Source: Candidatus Bathyarchaeota archaeon
GTDB taxonomy: Archaea; Thermoproteota; Bathyarchaeia; Bathyarchaeales; Bathyarchaeaceae
DNA length: 22,918 nucleotides
Reading direction: 5' to 3'
Assembly (NCBI GenBank): GCA_029883255.1
Contig: JAOUJL010000009.1
Location: forward strand, 1-22,918
The position numbers and the translations under genes were made by a program. Below, one piece after another: positions 1-8,647 of the stretch. Each line of letters opens with the position of its first letter. Position 1 is the stretch's first letter. The notes under the pieces are model-generated. The model searched no databases. It was not told the DNA's origin and saw nothing but the letters and a program-made list of their open reading frames with translations.

Positions 1-480
1 TTACGCTTTGAACGCTACAACAGGCGCGCATAAATGGAACTATACGACCGGCGATGCGGTGGTTTCTTCTCCTGCTGTTGCTGGCGGCGTGGTTTACGTT
101 GGCTCAGGCGACGACAAGGTTTACGCTTTGAATGCTTCTACTGGCGCCCTCGTATGGAACTACACAACCGACAGCGATGTGTATTCTTCTCCTGCTGTTG
201 CTGGTGGCGTGGTTTACGTTGGCTCACAGGATAACAGGGTTTACGCTTTGAATGCTTCTAACGGTAGGCTCATATGGAACTATACGACCGGCGATGCGGT
301 GGCTTCTTCTCCTGCTGTTGTTGGTGGCGTGGTTTACGTTGGCTCATATGACCGCAAAATTTACGCTTTGAACGCTTCTACTGGCGCCCTCGTATGGAAC
401 TACGCAACCGGCGATATGGTAGTTTCTTCTCCTGCTGTTACTAACGGCATAGTCTATGTTGGCTCATACGACCACCTAGT
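1..480 (+). repeat. Four tandem 120-nt coding repeats (propeller blades)
   Basis: The phrase ttacgctttgaaygct recurs at 1, 121, 241 and 361, and a decayed version (ttacgcctttggtcct) stands at 481. The period is exactly 120 nt, so the reading frame is kept. Repeats 1 and 3 resemble each other most (shared tatacgaccggcgatgcggt), and repeats 2 and 4 resemble each other most (shared ctggcgccctcgtatggaac), so the most recent duplication unit was probably 240 nt. More copies probably lie left of the window. Confidence 0.95.
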
Positions 481-847
481 TTACGCCTTTGGTCCTTCAC
501 CGAACGCGCAAACTTATTCCGTGACCTTCACCGAGTCAGGCTTGCCTTCTGGAACCAGCTGGAATGTGACATTCAACTCTCAGACTCAGAGCTCTACTTT
601 AAACTCTATCATGTTCAGCGTGCCGAATGGAGTCTATGCCTTCTCTATCACTCCGCCCACTGATTATACGGCTTCTCCATCCTCGGGATCAGTGACCGTG
701 AAAGGTGAAAACATAAACTTAAAGATAAGATTCACCCCGACCTCTCCAGATTTTCCCTCCCTCATTGTTCTTTCATTATTCATAATGGCAATACTATTGG
801 CAGCCGTACTTTTGGCAGTCGTACTCTACAGAAGAAGAAAACGTTAG
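2..847 (+). CDS. PQQ-like beta-propeller surface protein, C-terminal part (5' end outside window)
   Basis: The reading frame is open from the left edge, so the true start lies upstream. About 160 residues of propeller repeats are visible as four 40-residue blades with the motif YALNASTG..xWNYTT and VVYVGS, typical of PQQ-like/WD40-like propellers in archaeal secreted proteins. A beta-sandwich-like module follows (about residues 168-245, starting YSVTFTESGLPSGTSWNVTF), a type common in archaeal surface proteins. It ends with one hydrophobic helix (about residues 250-273) and RRRKR, an outward-facing C-terminal anchor. Several NxS/T sequons fit an N-glycosylated protein. Function beyond a cell-surface binding or scaffold role cannot be read from sequence, and PQQ binding itself is doubtful in such families. 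It is a different subfamily from the four large propeller proteins downstream: its blades are short and nearly identical, and it lacks their YWTRP motif and C-terminal Ig-like domain. Confidence 0.88.
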   Translation, partial: YALNATTGAHKWNYTTGDAVVSSPAVAGGVVYVGSGDDKVYALNASTGALVWNYTTDSDVYSSPAVAGGVVYVGSQDNRVYALNASNGRLIWNYTTGDAVASSPAVVGGVVYVGSYDRKIYALNASTGALVWNYATGDMVVSSPAVTNGIVYVGSYDHLVYAFGPSPNAQTYSVTFTESGLPSGTSWNVTFNSQTQSSTLNSIMFSVPNGVYAFSITPPTDYTASPSSGSVTVKGENINLKIRFTPTSPDFPSLIVLSLFIMAILLAAVLLAVVLYRRRKR

Positions 848-1221
848 GTATAGCTGTATGCGATACCCATTTGCGTGCATGTATCCAATTTTTTCCGCTT
901 CCGAGAGTTTGTTTGTGGCGGGGTACGACTGCGATACCTTGCTAATGCTGTAGGCAACTTAACTCCACTCAAGATGGTTTTCCTATTCACTCGATTCTTT
1001 GTTGTATACTCTGACCTTAAGGTTTCTGAAACATAGCCAGTGTAGACGAAAATCCATATACGTAGAAAAATTGCACAATTGTGACCCATGCCTAGAACCT
1101 CGCCCAACATCTTCCAACAAGTATATTAAAATTGCTCAGTTGCGCGCGCATCTAAATATTATTATTTAAGAGATTTGTCTAATAACATGAAATCCCCAAT
1201 ATGATCAGAGGAGAGTTCTAG
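848..1221. other. Intergenic region, 374 nt
   Basis: A short T run (889-894) after the propeller gene stop may help termination, without a clear hairpin. The right part holds the promoter of the gene at 1222. A minus-strand open frame across 844-1110 was considered and not accepted. No RNA gene was recognised. Confidence 0.5.
1142..1215 (+). promoter_or_regulatory. Promoter region and ribosome binding site of the cobalamin radical SAM gene
   Basis: The palindrome tgcgcgcgca (1141-1150) is followed at once by an AT-rich TATA-like stretch (about 1152-1169, tctaaatattattatttaag). Initiation would fall near 1180-1195. GGAG at 1210-1213 lies 8 nt before TTG 1222, which is why that TTG was chosen over the ATG at 1234. 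Confidence 0.5.
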
Positions 1222-2589
1222 TTGATTTTATTGATGACCACCGCTCCGCCCATAAAGTCACCTTGGATTGTTGGAAGGAAGTTCCCCCCGCTGGGATTGG
1301 CTTATGTTGCCGCGGCTCTTGAAAAAGCGGGTTTCCCCGTGGAAATCCTTGATAATTATCTGCTTAAGCAGCAAATCGATTATGTCAAACGCGAGATTGA
1401 AAGACTTGGTCCAGAAATAGTGGGTATAACGTGTGGCTCTTTAACCTATCAACGATGCATTGAAACAGCTAAGGCAGTTAAAGAGGTGCTTCCTTCCTGT
1501 AAAGTAGTAGTTGGTGGGCCACATCCTTCATACATGCCCGACAGCATGTTGCAACATCCAGAGATAGACTATGTTGTCTTGGGAGAAGGCGAACGTGCAA
1601 TGGTGGACCTTGCAACCCATATTACAAAACATGAAGACGAGCAAGCTATTGCCACGATTTCTGGTGTCGCCTGCAGGCACGAGGGAAAAATTGTGAAAAC
1701 TGCTCCGAGATTTATTAGTGATCTGGATCAGATCCCTTTTCCAGCAAGGCATTTATTGCCGATGCACCTCTACGACCGAGCGATCGAATTTCTGAGCGTT
1801 AAACCCGTAGACACCATGAATGTAACACGGGGTTGCCCATATAATTGTGCATTTTGTGAGACTAATAAATTATGGGGACGAACGTGCCGCGCCTTTAGTC
1901 CCCATAGAGTTGTAGAAGAAATTGATCATCTGGTCGAAAACTATGGTTCAAAAGGAATCTATTTTGTGTATGATAATTTCACTATTCAGAAAAAGAGAAC
2001 AATAGAGATATGCAGACTGATAAAAGAGCATAAACTAGATATTGAATGGGTTTGTGATACCAGAGTCGACCTGATTTCGCGAGAGCTGCTAGAGGAAATG
2101 AAAGACGCTGGATGCAGGACTATATGGTTTGGAGTGGAATCAGGTTCTTCCCGAATTTTGGAAAAGCTCAATAAAGGTGTTACTCTTGAGCAAACGGTCC
2201 ACGCATTTAAGCTTTGTAAGGAAGAAGGAGTACAGACAGCTAGTTCATTCATGTTGGGAATACCTGGGGAAACAGCTAGAGACATGGAAGCCACGTTTAA
2301 CTTTGCAAAGAAATTAGATCCTGACTGGTGTCAATTCAACATCTTTATAGCGTATCCTTCTAGTGTCTTGTACGAGGAAATACTAGAGAAGGGTCTCTAC
2401 GATCGCGTGGAAGATTTCGTGGTCTATCCCAAGACGGAAGATTTCGATTATGATTCGCTGCTGAAGATTCAGAGGCGATTTCACAGGAGCTTCAATAGGT
2501 CGCCAAAGAGGATACTTCGAAAAATCAGACGAGACGGTTTTTTAGGCGCCTTAAGAACCAGCCTCAGACTCTTGTCGTCAACTTCTTGA
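1222..2589 (+). CDS. Cobalamin-binding radical SAM protein (B12-rSAM)
   Basis: The N-terminal part (about residues 1-145) is a Rossmann-like B12-binding domain with the family phrases PPLGLAYVAAALE, GGPHPSYMP and VVLGEGE. A radical SAM core follows with the 4Fe-4S motif CPYNCAFC (Cys205, Cys209, Cys212) and a later GVESGS segment, usual for this class. The B12 domain lacks a DxHxxG motif, which is normal here, so cobalamin is probably bound without a protein histidine ligand. Family members carry out difficult methylations or rearrangements using SAM and cobalamin; the substrate cannot be read from sequence. Length (455) and order are normal. Start TTG 1222 is supported by GGAG 8 nt upstream. 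It is clearly related to the minus-strand protein at 4210-5619, through shared stretches such as VSRE/ISRE, DAGC, FGVESGS and GIPGET/GYPGET. Confidence 0.93.
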   Translation: MILLMTTAPPIKSPWIVGRKFPPLGLAYVAAALEKAGFPVEILDNYLLKQQIDYVKREIERLGPEIVGITCGSLTYQRCIETAKAVKEVLPSCKVVVGGPHPSYMPDSMLQHPEIDYVVLGEGERAMVDLATHITKHEDEQAIATISGVACRHEGKIVKTAPRFISDLDQIPFPARHLLPMHLYDRAIEFLSVKPVDTMNVTRGCPYNCAFCETNKLWGRTCRAFSPHRVVEEIDHLVENYGSKGIYFVYDNFTIQKKRTIEICRLIKEHKLDIEWVCDTRVDLISRELLEEMKDAGCRTIWFGVESGSSRILEKLNKGVTLEQTVHAFKLCKEEGVQTASSFMLGIPGETARDMEATFNFAKKLDPDWCQFNIFIAYPSSVLYEEILEKGLYDRVEDFVVYPKTEDFDYDSLLKIQRRFHRSFNRSPKRILRKIRRDGFLGALRTSLRLLSSTS

Positions 2590-2670
2590 CTGGGAATAAA
2601 ACTTGTTCATAGAGGTGATCTTAGACACTTAATTTGTTGAGAATTCTTGGACTGCCAAGACCGGATAACA

Positions 2671-2692
2671 CTCTTTTTCTTTAAATTTTTTC
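2671..2692 (+). terminator. T-rich terminator after the B12-rSAM gene
   Basis: Two T runs (ctctttttctttaaattttt and following bases) lie about 80 nt past the stop, in a 147-nt gap between convergent genes. Poly-T tracts without a hairpin are enough for termination in many archaea. Confidence 0.45.
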
Positions 2693-2736
2693 CATCGAGA
2701 TCGTCGCCTTGTGGCTCACATCTTTTTTCTGATATG

Positions 2737-3864
2737 TTATGTAGCGGTTTCGTTCCAGAAGATCAATTTTTTGTAGCGGCTTTTGATGGCATTGTTAAAT
2801 TCTGGGTCATTATAAACAATATCCAATTGAGAACCGTACCTGCCTAGAAGATTGTTTACATCGTCCCATATCTTTTTAGAAGATTCGCAGGATTTCCATA
2901 ATCCCCATATGGTATCATGGGGATTTCGGAATCCAAAGCCGTAGTCTTTTGGGAGAACATAAGCCACTTCTCTATCAAGGCCATAATTTTCTGGGCTAGT
3001 ATGTACATAATCCCAAAATTTCTTCATAGCATCAAAGTGTTCCTCGGTTAGTATTCCATAACGCCCAATATTGGGATAGTCAAAGACCACAACGTATTTT
3101 GCTCCGGCATGGTAAGCCAAGATTAAATCGTTGTAAAGTTCTTGTCCAGACTCCATATATGGGTGATCATTGTATTTCCACGTAACAATAACCCCCCAAT
3201 CTTTGTTCTGGGCTTCAGCTGCTCCTCTGCAAAGAGCCACGTTCAAAAGCCTGCTGTGATTCCATCCAAACTCAGCTAGAACCACATCGTATCCAGCTTT
3301 ATAATCGAACCAGTAAAGGCCGTAATCAGCAGTGAACAGCCGAGTACCAGAGTACAAATAGTACTCTAGGTGAGCGTAAAGGTACTTAACATAGTTATCG
3401 GCGGCATCGGTGTAGTTTTTTGCTTCTAGGACATACCTAAACGTGCTGTTGTCTAGTTGTTTTCCTCCAGGCTCGTCGATACGGTATGCGCCTAAGAATC
3501 TATCACCGTATTTTTGTCTCGCTTTGATAATCCAGACGTAGGGATAATAGTATTGGTATTTTATGGGGGATGTGAACAGAATGATAAAGTATAGTCCTGC
3601 GTCATAGATGTAGTCGCATGTTGCATTTAGCCAGGTCTGATTGAAGGATATCTCGGGTGAGCCTACAACCAAGAGGTTTGTATAATTCTTAACTTTGTCT
3701 ACCAAATCCTTGACGTCATTGACATTGCCGTAGGCAAATTCAACGCCAAAGAAAAATTCTGGGATCGACTGTCGCTTGTCGTCAAACCATTCGATTGCCA
3801 CAAAAAGAGACACAGAAATAACTGAGATAAGCGCAATTGTCAGCACTAACGCTCTATGCCTCAA
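2737..3864 (-). CDS. Exported or membrane-anchored protein of unknown function, possibly TIM-barrel glycosidase-like
   Basis: The 375-residue protein has an N-terminal hydrophobic helix (about residues 5-24, ALVLTIALISVISVSLFVAI) that acts as a signal peptide or anchor, then a wholly soluble domain. Seven NxS/T sequons fit an extracellular, N-glycosylated protein. The domain alternates predicted strands and helices (LLVVGSPE, LYFIILF, FLGAYRIDEPGG, DVVLAEFGW, WGVIVTWKY, KYVVVFDYP), which suggests a TIM barrel. The acidic residues in RIDEP and LAEFG sit where glycoside hydrolases often carry catalytic acids. I do not recognise a named family, so an enzymatic role is inference. Start TTG 3864 was chosen because a TATA box is centred about 28 nt upstream, which fits leaderless initiation at this codon. 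It lies between two B12-rSAM genes, convergent with one and co-directional with the other across a 345-nt gap. Confidence 0.82.
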   Translation of the reverse strand: MRHRALVLTIALISVISVSLFVAIEWFDDKRQSIPEFFFGVEFAYGNVNDVKDLVDKVKNYTNLLVVGSPEISFNQTWLNATCDYIYDAGLYFIILFTSPIKYQYYYPYVWIIKARQKYGDRFLGAYRIDEPGGKQLDNSTFRYVLEAKNYTDAADNYVKYLYAHLEYYLYSGTRLFTADYGLYWFDYKAGYDVVLAEFGWNHSRLLNVALCRGAAEAQNKDWGVIVTWKYNDHPYMESGQELYNDLILAYHAGAKYVVVFDYPNIGRYGILTEEHFDAMKKFWDYVHTSPENYGLDREVAYVLPKDYGFGFRNPHDTIWGLWKSCESSKKIWDDVNNLLGRYGSQLDIVYNDPEFNNAIKSRYKKLIFWNETAT

Positions 3865-4209
3865 CTTTTACTCAGCTTCCCCACGCATAATTATTAAAAA
3901 GCTGAAGTTCTTGCATTAATAAGATTAGGCATGCCGCTAAAAATATCTTTGTTTACAACTGTTGTGCCATCAGTCCCCTGATTCTTAGGAATAAAAAACG
4001 CGCGCGCTCATCACTTTATTTTTGCCAGGATTTGAAGGAGCGCTAAGGGGTGCAGATCAACCCATTTCCCTATAATCGTTGTCGGTGTCAGTTTAGCCTA
4101 CGACAACTCGAGGATTTACAGAAATTGATTGTTATATTGAGGGTTACACTAATCTTTTCGTGTTAGGCTCTCCCGAAACAATTTTTGATTTAATGGTGGC
4201 CCACAGCCT
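3865..4209. other. Intergenic region, 345 nt
   Basis: It holds the minus-strand promoter near 3892 and a 9-nt alternating tract cgcgcgcgc at 3999-4007, preceded by attcttaggaataaaaaa. A similar phrase (cttttaggaacaaaa followed by gcgcgcgc) lies at about 5684-5706. I see no gene or RNA in the rest. Confidence 0.5.
3886..3900 (-). promoter_or_regulatory. TATA box of the exported-protein gene (leaderless start likely)
   Basis: On the minus strand this reads tttttaataattatg, a strong archaeal TATA-like element centred near 3892. Start codon 3864 is about 28 nt downstream, the usual TATA-to-initiation spacing. No ribosome binding site is well placed, so the mRNA probably begins at or near the TTG. 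Confidence 0.55.
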
Positions 4210-5619
4210 TCAGAATCTGGATTTTATTCGCCATAAGTGGTGGCTCAACGCCGTTCGAGCCAGCATGCCGCTATATAAATTGTTTTTGCAAAAGTGGCGT
4301 ATGATATAGAGGGGAGAATAAAATCGGTCGTAAAACTCTTTCCTCATTTTTTTCACGTAGTCGTTTGGCAGAGATGGATTTTCAAAAGCGAAATCTACCG
4401 TGTCATATTTGCTCCAGTCTTCAGACATTTTCCACCCTAAATTCTTGACGAGTTCGTATAGGGCAGTGCCAGGGTAGGGCGCCGCCGTACATAGGTAAAC
4501 CACGTCGGGCCTAACTCTGTCAATGAAATCAAGAGTTTCCTTTAAAGTCTCGACGGTCTCTCCGGGGTATCCAATGACCATAGATATGGCGACCAACAAA
4601 CCAGCTTCCTTTGCCCAACTAATTGCGTTTTCATTCTGTTCAACCGTGGTTCCCTTCCCCATGGCTTTCAATTGCTGCGTAGAACCAGATTCGACCCCAA
4701 AGCTGACAAGCTGGCATCCAGCATCAGTCATCTTACCAAGGATCTCCCTGGAAACTAGATCAGCCCTAGTCTGGCAATCCCATGGAACTCCAATCTTTCT
4801 ATTCTTAATTTCATCGCAAATCTCAATTATCCTCTTTCTGTCAAGCGTCAGCGCATCGTCGTAAAAGCAGAAGGCTTCAGCCCCATGTTCATTCTTCAAC
4901 CACTCCAACTCGTCAACGACGCTTTTGGGGCTCCTAGCTCGAAACTTCTTGCCAACCATCCTGCTCGTCACACAAAAAGAACATTGGAAGGGGCACCCTC
5001 GACTGGTTATTATGGGAAGAATCTTTTTTCCAAAAATCGATCTTCCGGGTCGATATTTTTCTAAGGGAAGCAGGTGGTGAGCGGGATATGGCAGTTCATC
5101 AAGGTTCTGAATAAAAGGTCTATCCGGCGTTTGGACAATTTTTCCATTTTTTCTAAACGTAATTCCAGCGACTTTGTCGAATTTTCTCTTTTCAGTCACG
5201 CAGTCTGCAAGTTCCAAAAAGGTTTCTTCACCCTCCCTCCTGACCACAACGTCCACATCAGCACATTCGCTTAGGGTATTAACGTCCATAAACGTGGCGT
5301 GGGGTCCTCCCAAAACAGTCAAAGCTGCCGGACAAGATTCCTTTAAAACGTGCGCCGCTTGAAGAGCCGATGGAAAGGTAACCGTCATAGAAGTGATGCC
5401 GACTATGTCCGGCTCGAAATAGGCGACTTCCCGTTTCATCTCGTCAAAATCCATATCTAAAGGCAAGCAGTCTACCACCTTAACCGCGTACCCGCTTTTC
5501 TCAGCAACAGCCGCCAAGTAAGCCAAACCAATTGGAACACCCGTAGGATGTCGCGCGACACCGGGAAGAAGCGGTGGATTAACCAGCGCTATTTTGACGT
5601 TCTTTCCATCCATGGACAT
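4210..5619 (-). CDS. Cobalamin-binding radical SAM protein (B12-rSAM), second paralogue
   Basis: The 469-residue protein has the same architecture as the one at 1222-2589. The N-terminal B12-binding domain covers about residues 1-145 (VNPPLLPGVARHPTGVPIGL, GGPHATFMD, VVRREGEE). The radical SAM core has CPFQCSFC (Cys209, Cys213, Cys216) and FGVESGS, and the C-terminal tail is rich in basic and aromatic residues. The expected activity is SAM- and cobalamin-dependent methylation or a related radical reaction on an unknown substrate. ATG 5619 and ATG 5613 (residue 3) are both possible; neither has a strong ribosome binding site, and the longer is given. A TATA-like element lies about 40 nt upstream. 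It is divergent from the propeller gene at 5896. The two rSAM proteins are similar but far from identical, so the duplication is old. Confidence 0.93.
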   Translation of the reverse strand: MSMDGKNVKIALVNPPLLPGVARHPTGVPIGLAYLAAVAEKSGYAVKVVDCLPLDMDFDEMKREVAYFEPDIVGITSMTVTFPSALQAAHVLKESCPAALTVLGGPHATFMDVNTLSECADVDVVVRREGEETFLELADCVTEKRKFDKVAGITFRKNGKIVQTPDRPFIQNLDELPYPAHHLLPLEKYRPGRSIFGKKILPIITSRGCPFQCSFCVTSRMVGKKFRARSPKSVVDELEWLKNEHGAEAFCFYDDALTLDRKRIIEICDEIKNRKIGVPWDCQTRADLVSREILGKMTDAGCQLVSFGVESGSTQQLKAMGKGTTVEQNENAISWAKEAGLLVAISMVIGYPGETVETLKETLDFIDRVRPDVVYLCTAAPYPGTALYELVKNLGWKMSEDWSKYDTVDFAFENPSLPNDYVKKMRKEFYDRFYSPLYIIRHFCKNNLYSGMLARTALSHHLWRIKSRF

Positions 5620-5655
5620 GCCAACTATATTTCTCTAAATGCTAGCAAGCTTTAT

Positions 5656-5706
5656 GTTTAATTACTTTTCCGCTTCAAGCAAACTTTTAGGAACAAAAGC
5701 GCGCGC
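5656..5706 (-). promoter_or_regulatory. Promoter region of the second B12-rSAM gene with upstream (GC)4 tract
   Basis: On the minus strand taattaaa (5657-5664) is a TATA-like element about 40 nt before ATG 5619. The alternating tract gcgcgcgc (5699-5706) lies about 34 nt further upstream. The regulatory meaning of that tract is inference. Confidence 0.4.
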
Positions 5707-5817
5707 ATATTGAACCAAACTAAGGCATTTTGAATTACTTATCCATCAAAGAATTGAGTAGACATTAGAATCATGCGTAGTTCATCTAATGTGATGTAAA
5801 TTAGAAATCAGGGTCTA

Positions 5818-5892
5818 ACGCACACGCATATGAACAAATCTTAAATACATAGTTATGCACAAGAGTTTCCGATATAAACCTTGTATAGGTGA
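5818..5892 (+). promoter_or_regulatory. Promoter of cassette 1
   Basis: An alternating element acgcacacgcat (from 5818) precedes the TATA box ttaaatac at 5841-5848. Initiation should fall near 5870. The ribosome binding site GGTGA is at 5888-5892. Compared with cassettes 2 and 3, a 4-nt stretch of the GC-rich element is missing. Confidence 0.7.
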
Positions 5893-5895
5893 AAA

Positions 5896-8457
5896 ATGGT
5901 GAAAATCTCAAACAAAACAAAGACAGCTGCAATCGCTTTGGTTCTATTATTGATGGCTTCTGTTACGCTAATGGCAATGCCGGTCCAAGCTCAATACACG
6001 AATCTGCAAGAAGGAGGTTCAATACCACTACCGCCCGGTGTTACTCCTGATTTCACAGTTGATACCCACGCTTTCCTTAGCTTTAGACCTAACCCCGTAG
6101 GAGTTGATCAGGAAATCCTTGTTAACATGTGGCTTGAGCCCCCAATTCATGTAAGTCGCTACCATTCAAATTACACGGTCATAATCACAGATCCCGAAGG
6201 AAACGAAGTCGTCGTAACGCTTAAATCCTATCGTGGAGACTCAACAGCGTGGTTCCCTTATATAGTCGATAAGATTGGTACATGGACGATCGAGTTTGTC
6301 TTCCCTGGAAGCTATTTCCCAGCAGGAAACTACACTGTGCCGCCTGGGATTGCTGTTTATTTGCCCCGTGTCATCAGCTTTCCTGAATCATGCTACTATA
6401 AGCCCGCCTCCACCGCAGAACAAACACTTACCGTACAGCAGGAACCGGTGCTTTCTTGGCCTCCGTCTCCCCTTCCAACAGACTACTGGACGCGACCCGT
6501 AGCCTTTGCGAACAGAGAGTGGGCGCCAATAACAGGAAACTACCCGTGGCGCGGCCCGGGAGTGGGCTCAGACTGGCCGGCTGACACGAACAGATACTGG
6601 AACGACAGAGAAAATTTCATTCCGTATGTCCAAGCGCCGAACACTGCCCACATAGCATGGAAACGACAGGAAGCCATATCCGGAATAGTCGGAGGGGAAG
6701 CGAGGAGGGGAGAGAACGTACCAATGTTTCAAATGAGCACTGCGGCAGGTGTGCCAAATATAATCTATGCTGGAAGATGCTATGAAACGGTTACAAAAGT
6801 GTTGCCGGATGGAACCACAGGGAGAGTTTGGCAGTGCTATGATCTACGTACTGGAGAAATCTACTGGGAAAAGACAGATGTTACCCAAATACCCAGTTAT
6901 ATCGAATATGATGAAGGGCTTGGAGAAGTTCCTGGCGCTGTTGGGCGCGCTTTTGGGGAAATAGGGTACGTAAGTCTTATTTACATAGGCGGTGGTCGTC
7001 TGCTAAAGTATAATCCATTTACTGGAGCTTTAGGCTTAAACGTTTCTATTCCCGCGTTAACGTCCTCAGCGTTGTACTACCGGAACGCCTACGCGTTGAG
7101 CGTACAGGACCTTGGTGCTGATGCAGGTGCCGACAGGTATCGCCTAATCAACTGGACCACTGCGGGACAACCAGCTGGCTTCGGCGCGATCGGGCGCGCA
7201 CCCGCAATAATAAGCAACACGACCTATGCGAGGAGCAGTCTACCTACTCTATATGACTTCGGCTCGGGCTATGGTGCAAGATATGCTGATATTTCACCTC
7301 CTGCAATGGGAGCAACCTATGGAACAATAGTATATGGTTATAACCTGACAACAGGCGAGGAGCTGTGGAACACTACACTCGACACCGAGGGCATGTATAG
7401 TGGATCTTGCGCTGTTGCTGACCATGGAAAAGTCGCAATATTGTTCAAGGGCGGGTATTTCAAGTGTTGGGATCTAGCTACAGGACACCTAGAATGGACA
7501 AGTGAGTTGATGGATTATCCTTGGGGAGAAGCTAGCTTCGGGGCTTATGCTGTACAGTCAGCTTACGGCCTATTTTACAGACAAGCCTACGACGGTGTCT
7601 ATGCCTTTAACTGGACTAATGGTAAAATAGTCTGGAAATACAAAGCGCCAACACCAGTCGAGTTCGAAACTCCATACATTGACGAAAACGGTAAAGGAGT
7701 GTATTCTTTCGATGGTGCTGCTTTCATTGCTGACGGAAAGATGTACACCATAAATAATGAGCACACGCCAACTCCGCCCATCACCAGAGGATGGGGAGTC
7801 CACTGCATTAACGCTACGACAGGCAAAGGCATATGGAACATATCGGGAATTTGGGTTTGGGCAGGTCCAGGCCCTATAGCCGACGGCTACCTCACAGTTG
7901 GCAGCAGTGATGGTTACATGTACGTCTTCGGTAAGGGCAAAAGCGCCACAACAGTCTCAGCATCACCAAAAGTCTCAGTGCACAACAGTAGCGTGTTGAT
8001 TGAGGGCACAGTCTTGGATATGTCTCCGGCTCAGCCAGGCACTCCATGCGTATCCAAAGAATCCATGACCGAGTGGATGGAATATCTGCACATGCAGAAG
8101 TCGATCCCCGCAGAAGTTACTGGAGTTCCAGTTTCGTTAGATACTTTTGATCCTAACGGCATTTTTGTGCACATCGGCGACGTCACCACTGACATGAGCG
8201 GCACCTTTGGCTGTATGTGGACTCCTGAGGTTCCAGGCGAGTACACTGTCATGGCCACGTTCATGGGAGACGACTCTTACGGCAGCTCATGGGCAGAAAC
8301 CCACGTGGGCGTAGAAGAAGCACCAGAAGCACCGCCAGAGCCTGAACCACAAGAAGAACCCGCCTACCTCACCATAGACCTGGCCATAATAGCAGCCGTT
8401 GCCGTAGCCATCATAATAGGCATAGTCAACCTATGGGCCCTAAGAAAACGAACATAA
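5896..8457 (+). CDS. Exported PQQ-like beta-propeller protein with C-terminal anchor, cassette 1
   Basis: 853 residues. A signal peptide (1-32, cleavage after VQA) is followed by a beta-rich N-terminal domain (about 50-180, FLSFRPNPVGVDQ motif) and then the family hallmark LPTDYWTRPVAFANREW. The beta-propeller (about 200-680) has blade-closing motifs such as YDLRTGEIYWEK, YNLTTGEELWNTT and FNWTNGKIVWKY. An Ig-like domain (about 683-810, with GTPCVSKESM and GDDSYGSSWA), a Pro/Glu-rich stalk (APEAPPEPEPQEEP) and one helix (about 828-847) with RKR complete it. It should be anchored in the cell membrane with its body outside, as a binding, scaffold or S-layer-associated protein; enzymatic activity cannot be inferred. 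ATG 5896 is listed, but the following GTG (5899) is conserved in all three cassettes and is better spaced from GGTGA, so the true start may be there. Confidence 0.94.
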   Translation: MVKISNKTKTAAIALVLLLMASVTLMAMPVQAQYTNLQEGGSIPLPPGVTPDFTVDTHAFLSFRPNPVGVDQEILVNMWLEPPIHVSRYHSNYTVIITDPEGNEVVVTLKSYRGDSTAWFPYIVDKIGTWTIEFVFPGSYFPAGNYTVPPGIAVYLPRVISFPESCYYKPASTAEQTLTVQQEPVLSWPPSPLPTDYWTRPVAFANREWAPITGNYPWRGPGVGSDWPADTNRYWNDRENFIPYVQAPNTAHIAWKRQEAISGIVGGEARRGENVPMFQMSTAAGVPNIIYAGRCYETVTKVLPDGTTGRVWQCYDLRTGEIYWEKTDVTQIPSYIEYDEGLGEVPGAVGRAFGEIGYVSLIYIGGGRLLKYNPFTGALGLNVSIPALTSSALYYRNAYALSVQDLGADAGADRYRLINWTTAGQPAGFGAIGRAPAIISNTTYARSSLPTLYDFGSGYGARYADISPPAMGATYGTIVYGYNLTTGEELWNTTLDTEGMYSGSCAVADHGKVAILFKGGYFKCWDLATGHLEWTSELMDYPWGEASFGAYAVQSAYGLFYRQAYDGVYAFNWTNGKIVWKYKAPTPVEFETPYIDENGKGVYSFDGAAFIADGKMYTINNEHTPTPPITRGWGVHCINATTGKGIWNISGIWVWAGPGPIADGYLTVGSSDGYMYVFGKGKSATTVSASPKVSVHNSSVLIEGTVLDMSPAQPGTPCVSKESMTEWMEYLHMQKSIPAEVTGVPVSLDTFDPNGIFVHIGDVTTDMSGTFGCMWTPEVPGEYTVMATFMGDDSYGSSWAETHVGVEEAPEAPPEPEPQEEPAYLTIDLAIIAAVAVAIIIGIVNLWALRKRT

Positions 8458-8470
8458 AACCCTCAACCCC

Positions 8471-8509
8471 CCTTCTTTTTTTCTTTCGATAAAGTGAACA
8501 GATTTTTTT
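8471..8509 (+). terminator. T-rich terminator of cassette 1
   Basis: A C-rich stretch just after the stop is followed by two T runs (ttctttttttcttt at about 8473-8487 and ttttttt at 8503-8509). The arrangement recurs after all three cassette genes. Confidence 0.6.
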
Positions 8510-8562
8510 CTAAGACGTAACGATAAAGAAGCTACATAACAGAAACTAGAAATCAGGGTCTA

Positions 8563-8641
8563 ACGCGCACGCCCGCGTATGAACAAATCTTAAATACGTC
8601 GTTATAAACAAGAGTCTCCGATATAAACCTTGTATAGGTGA
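8563..8641 (+). promoter_or_regulatory. Promoter of cassette 2
   Basis: The GC-alternating element acgcgcacgcccgcgt (from 8563) lies about 12 nt before the TATA box ttaaatac (8590-8597). The ribosome binding site GGTGA is at 8637-8641, 6 nt before GTG 8648. It differs from cassette 3 at only about three positions over 101 nt. Confidence 0.7.
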
Positions 8642-8647
8642 AAAATA

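Noticed and set aside
844..1110. Minus-strand open frame of 88 codons after the first propeller gene
   Set aside because: Arg/Thr/Ser-rich with no recognisable domain, no ribosome binding site, and it covers an ordinary intergenic region between two plus-strand genes.
2647..2847. Plus-strand open frame overlapping the 3' end of the exported-protein gene
   Set aside because: It starts in the T-rich terminator region and then runs antisense to a well-supported gene.
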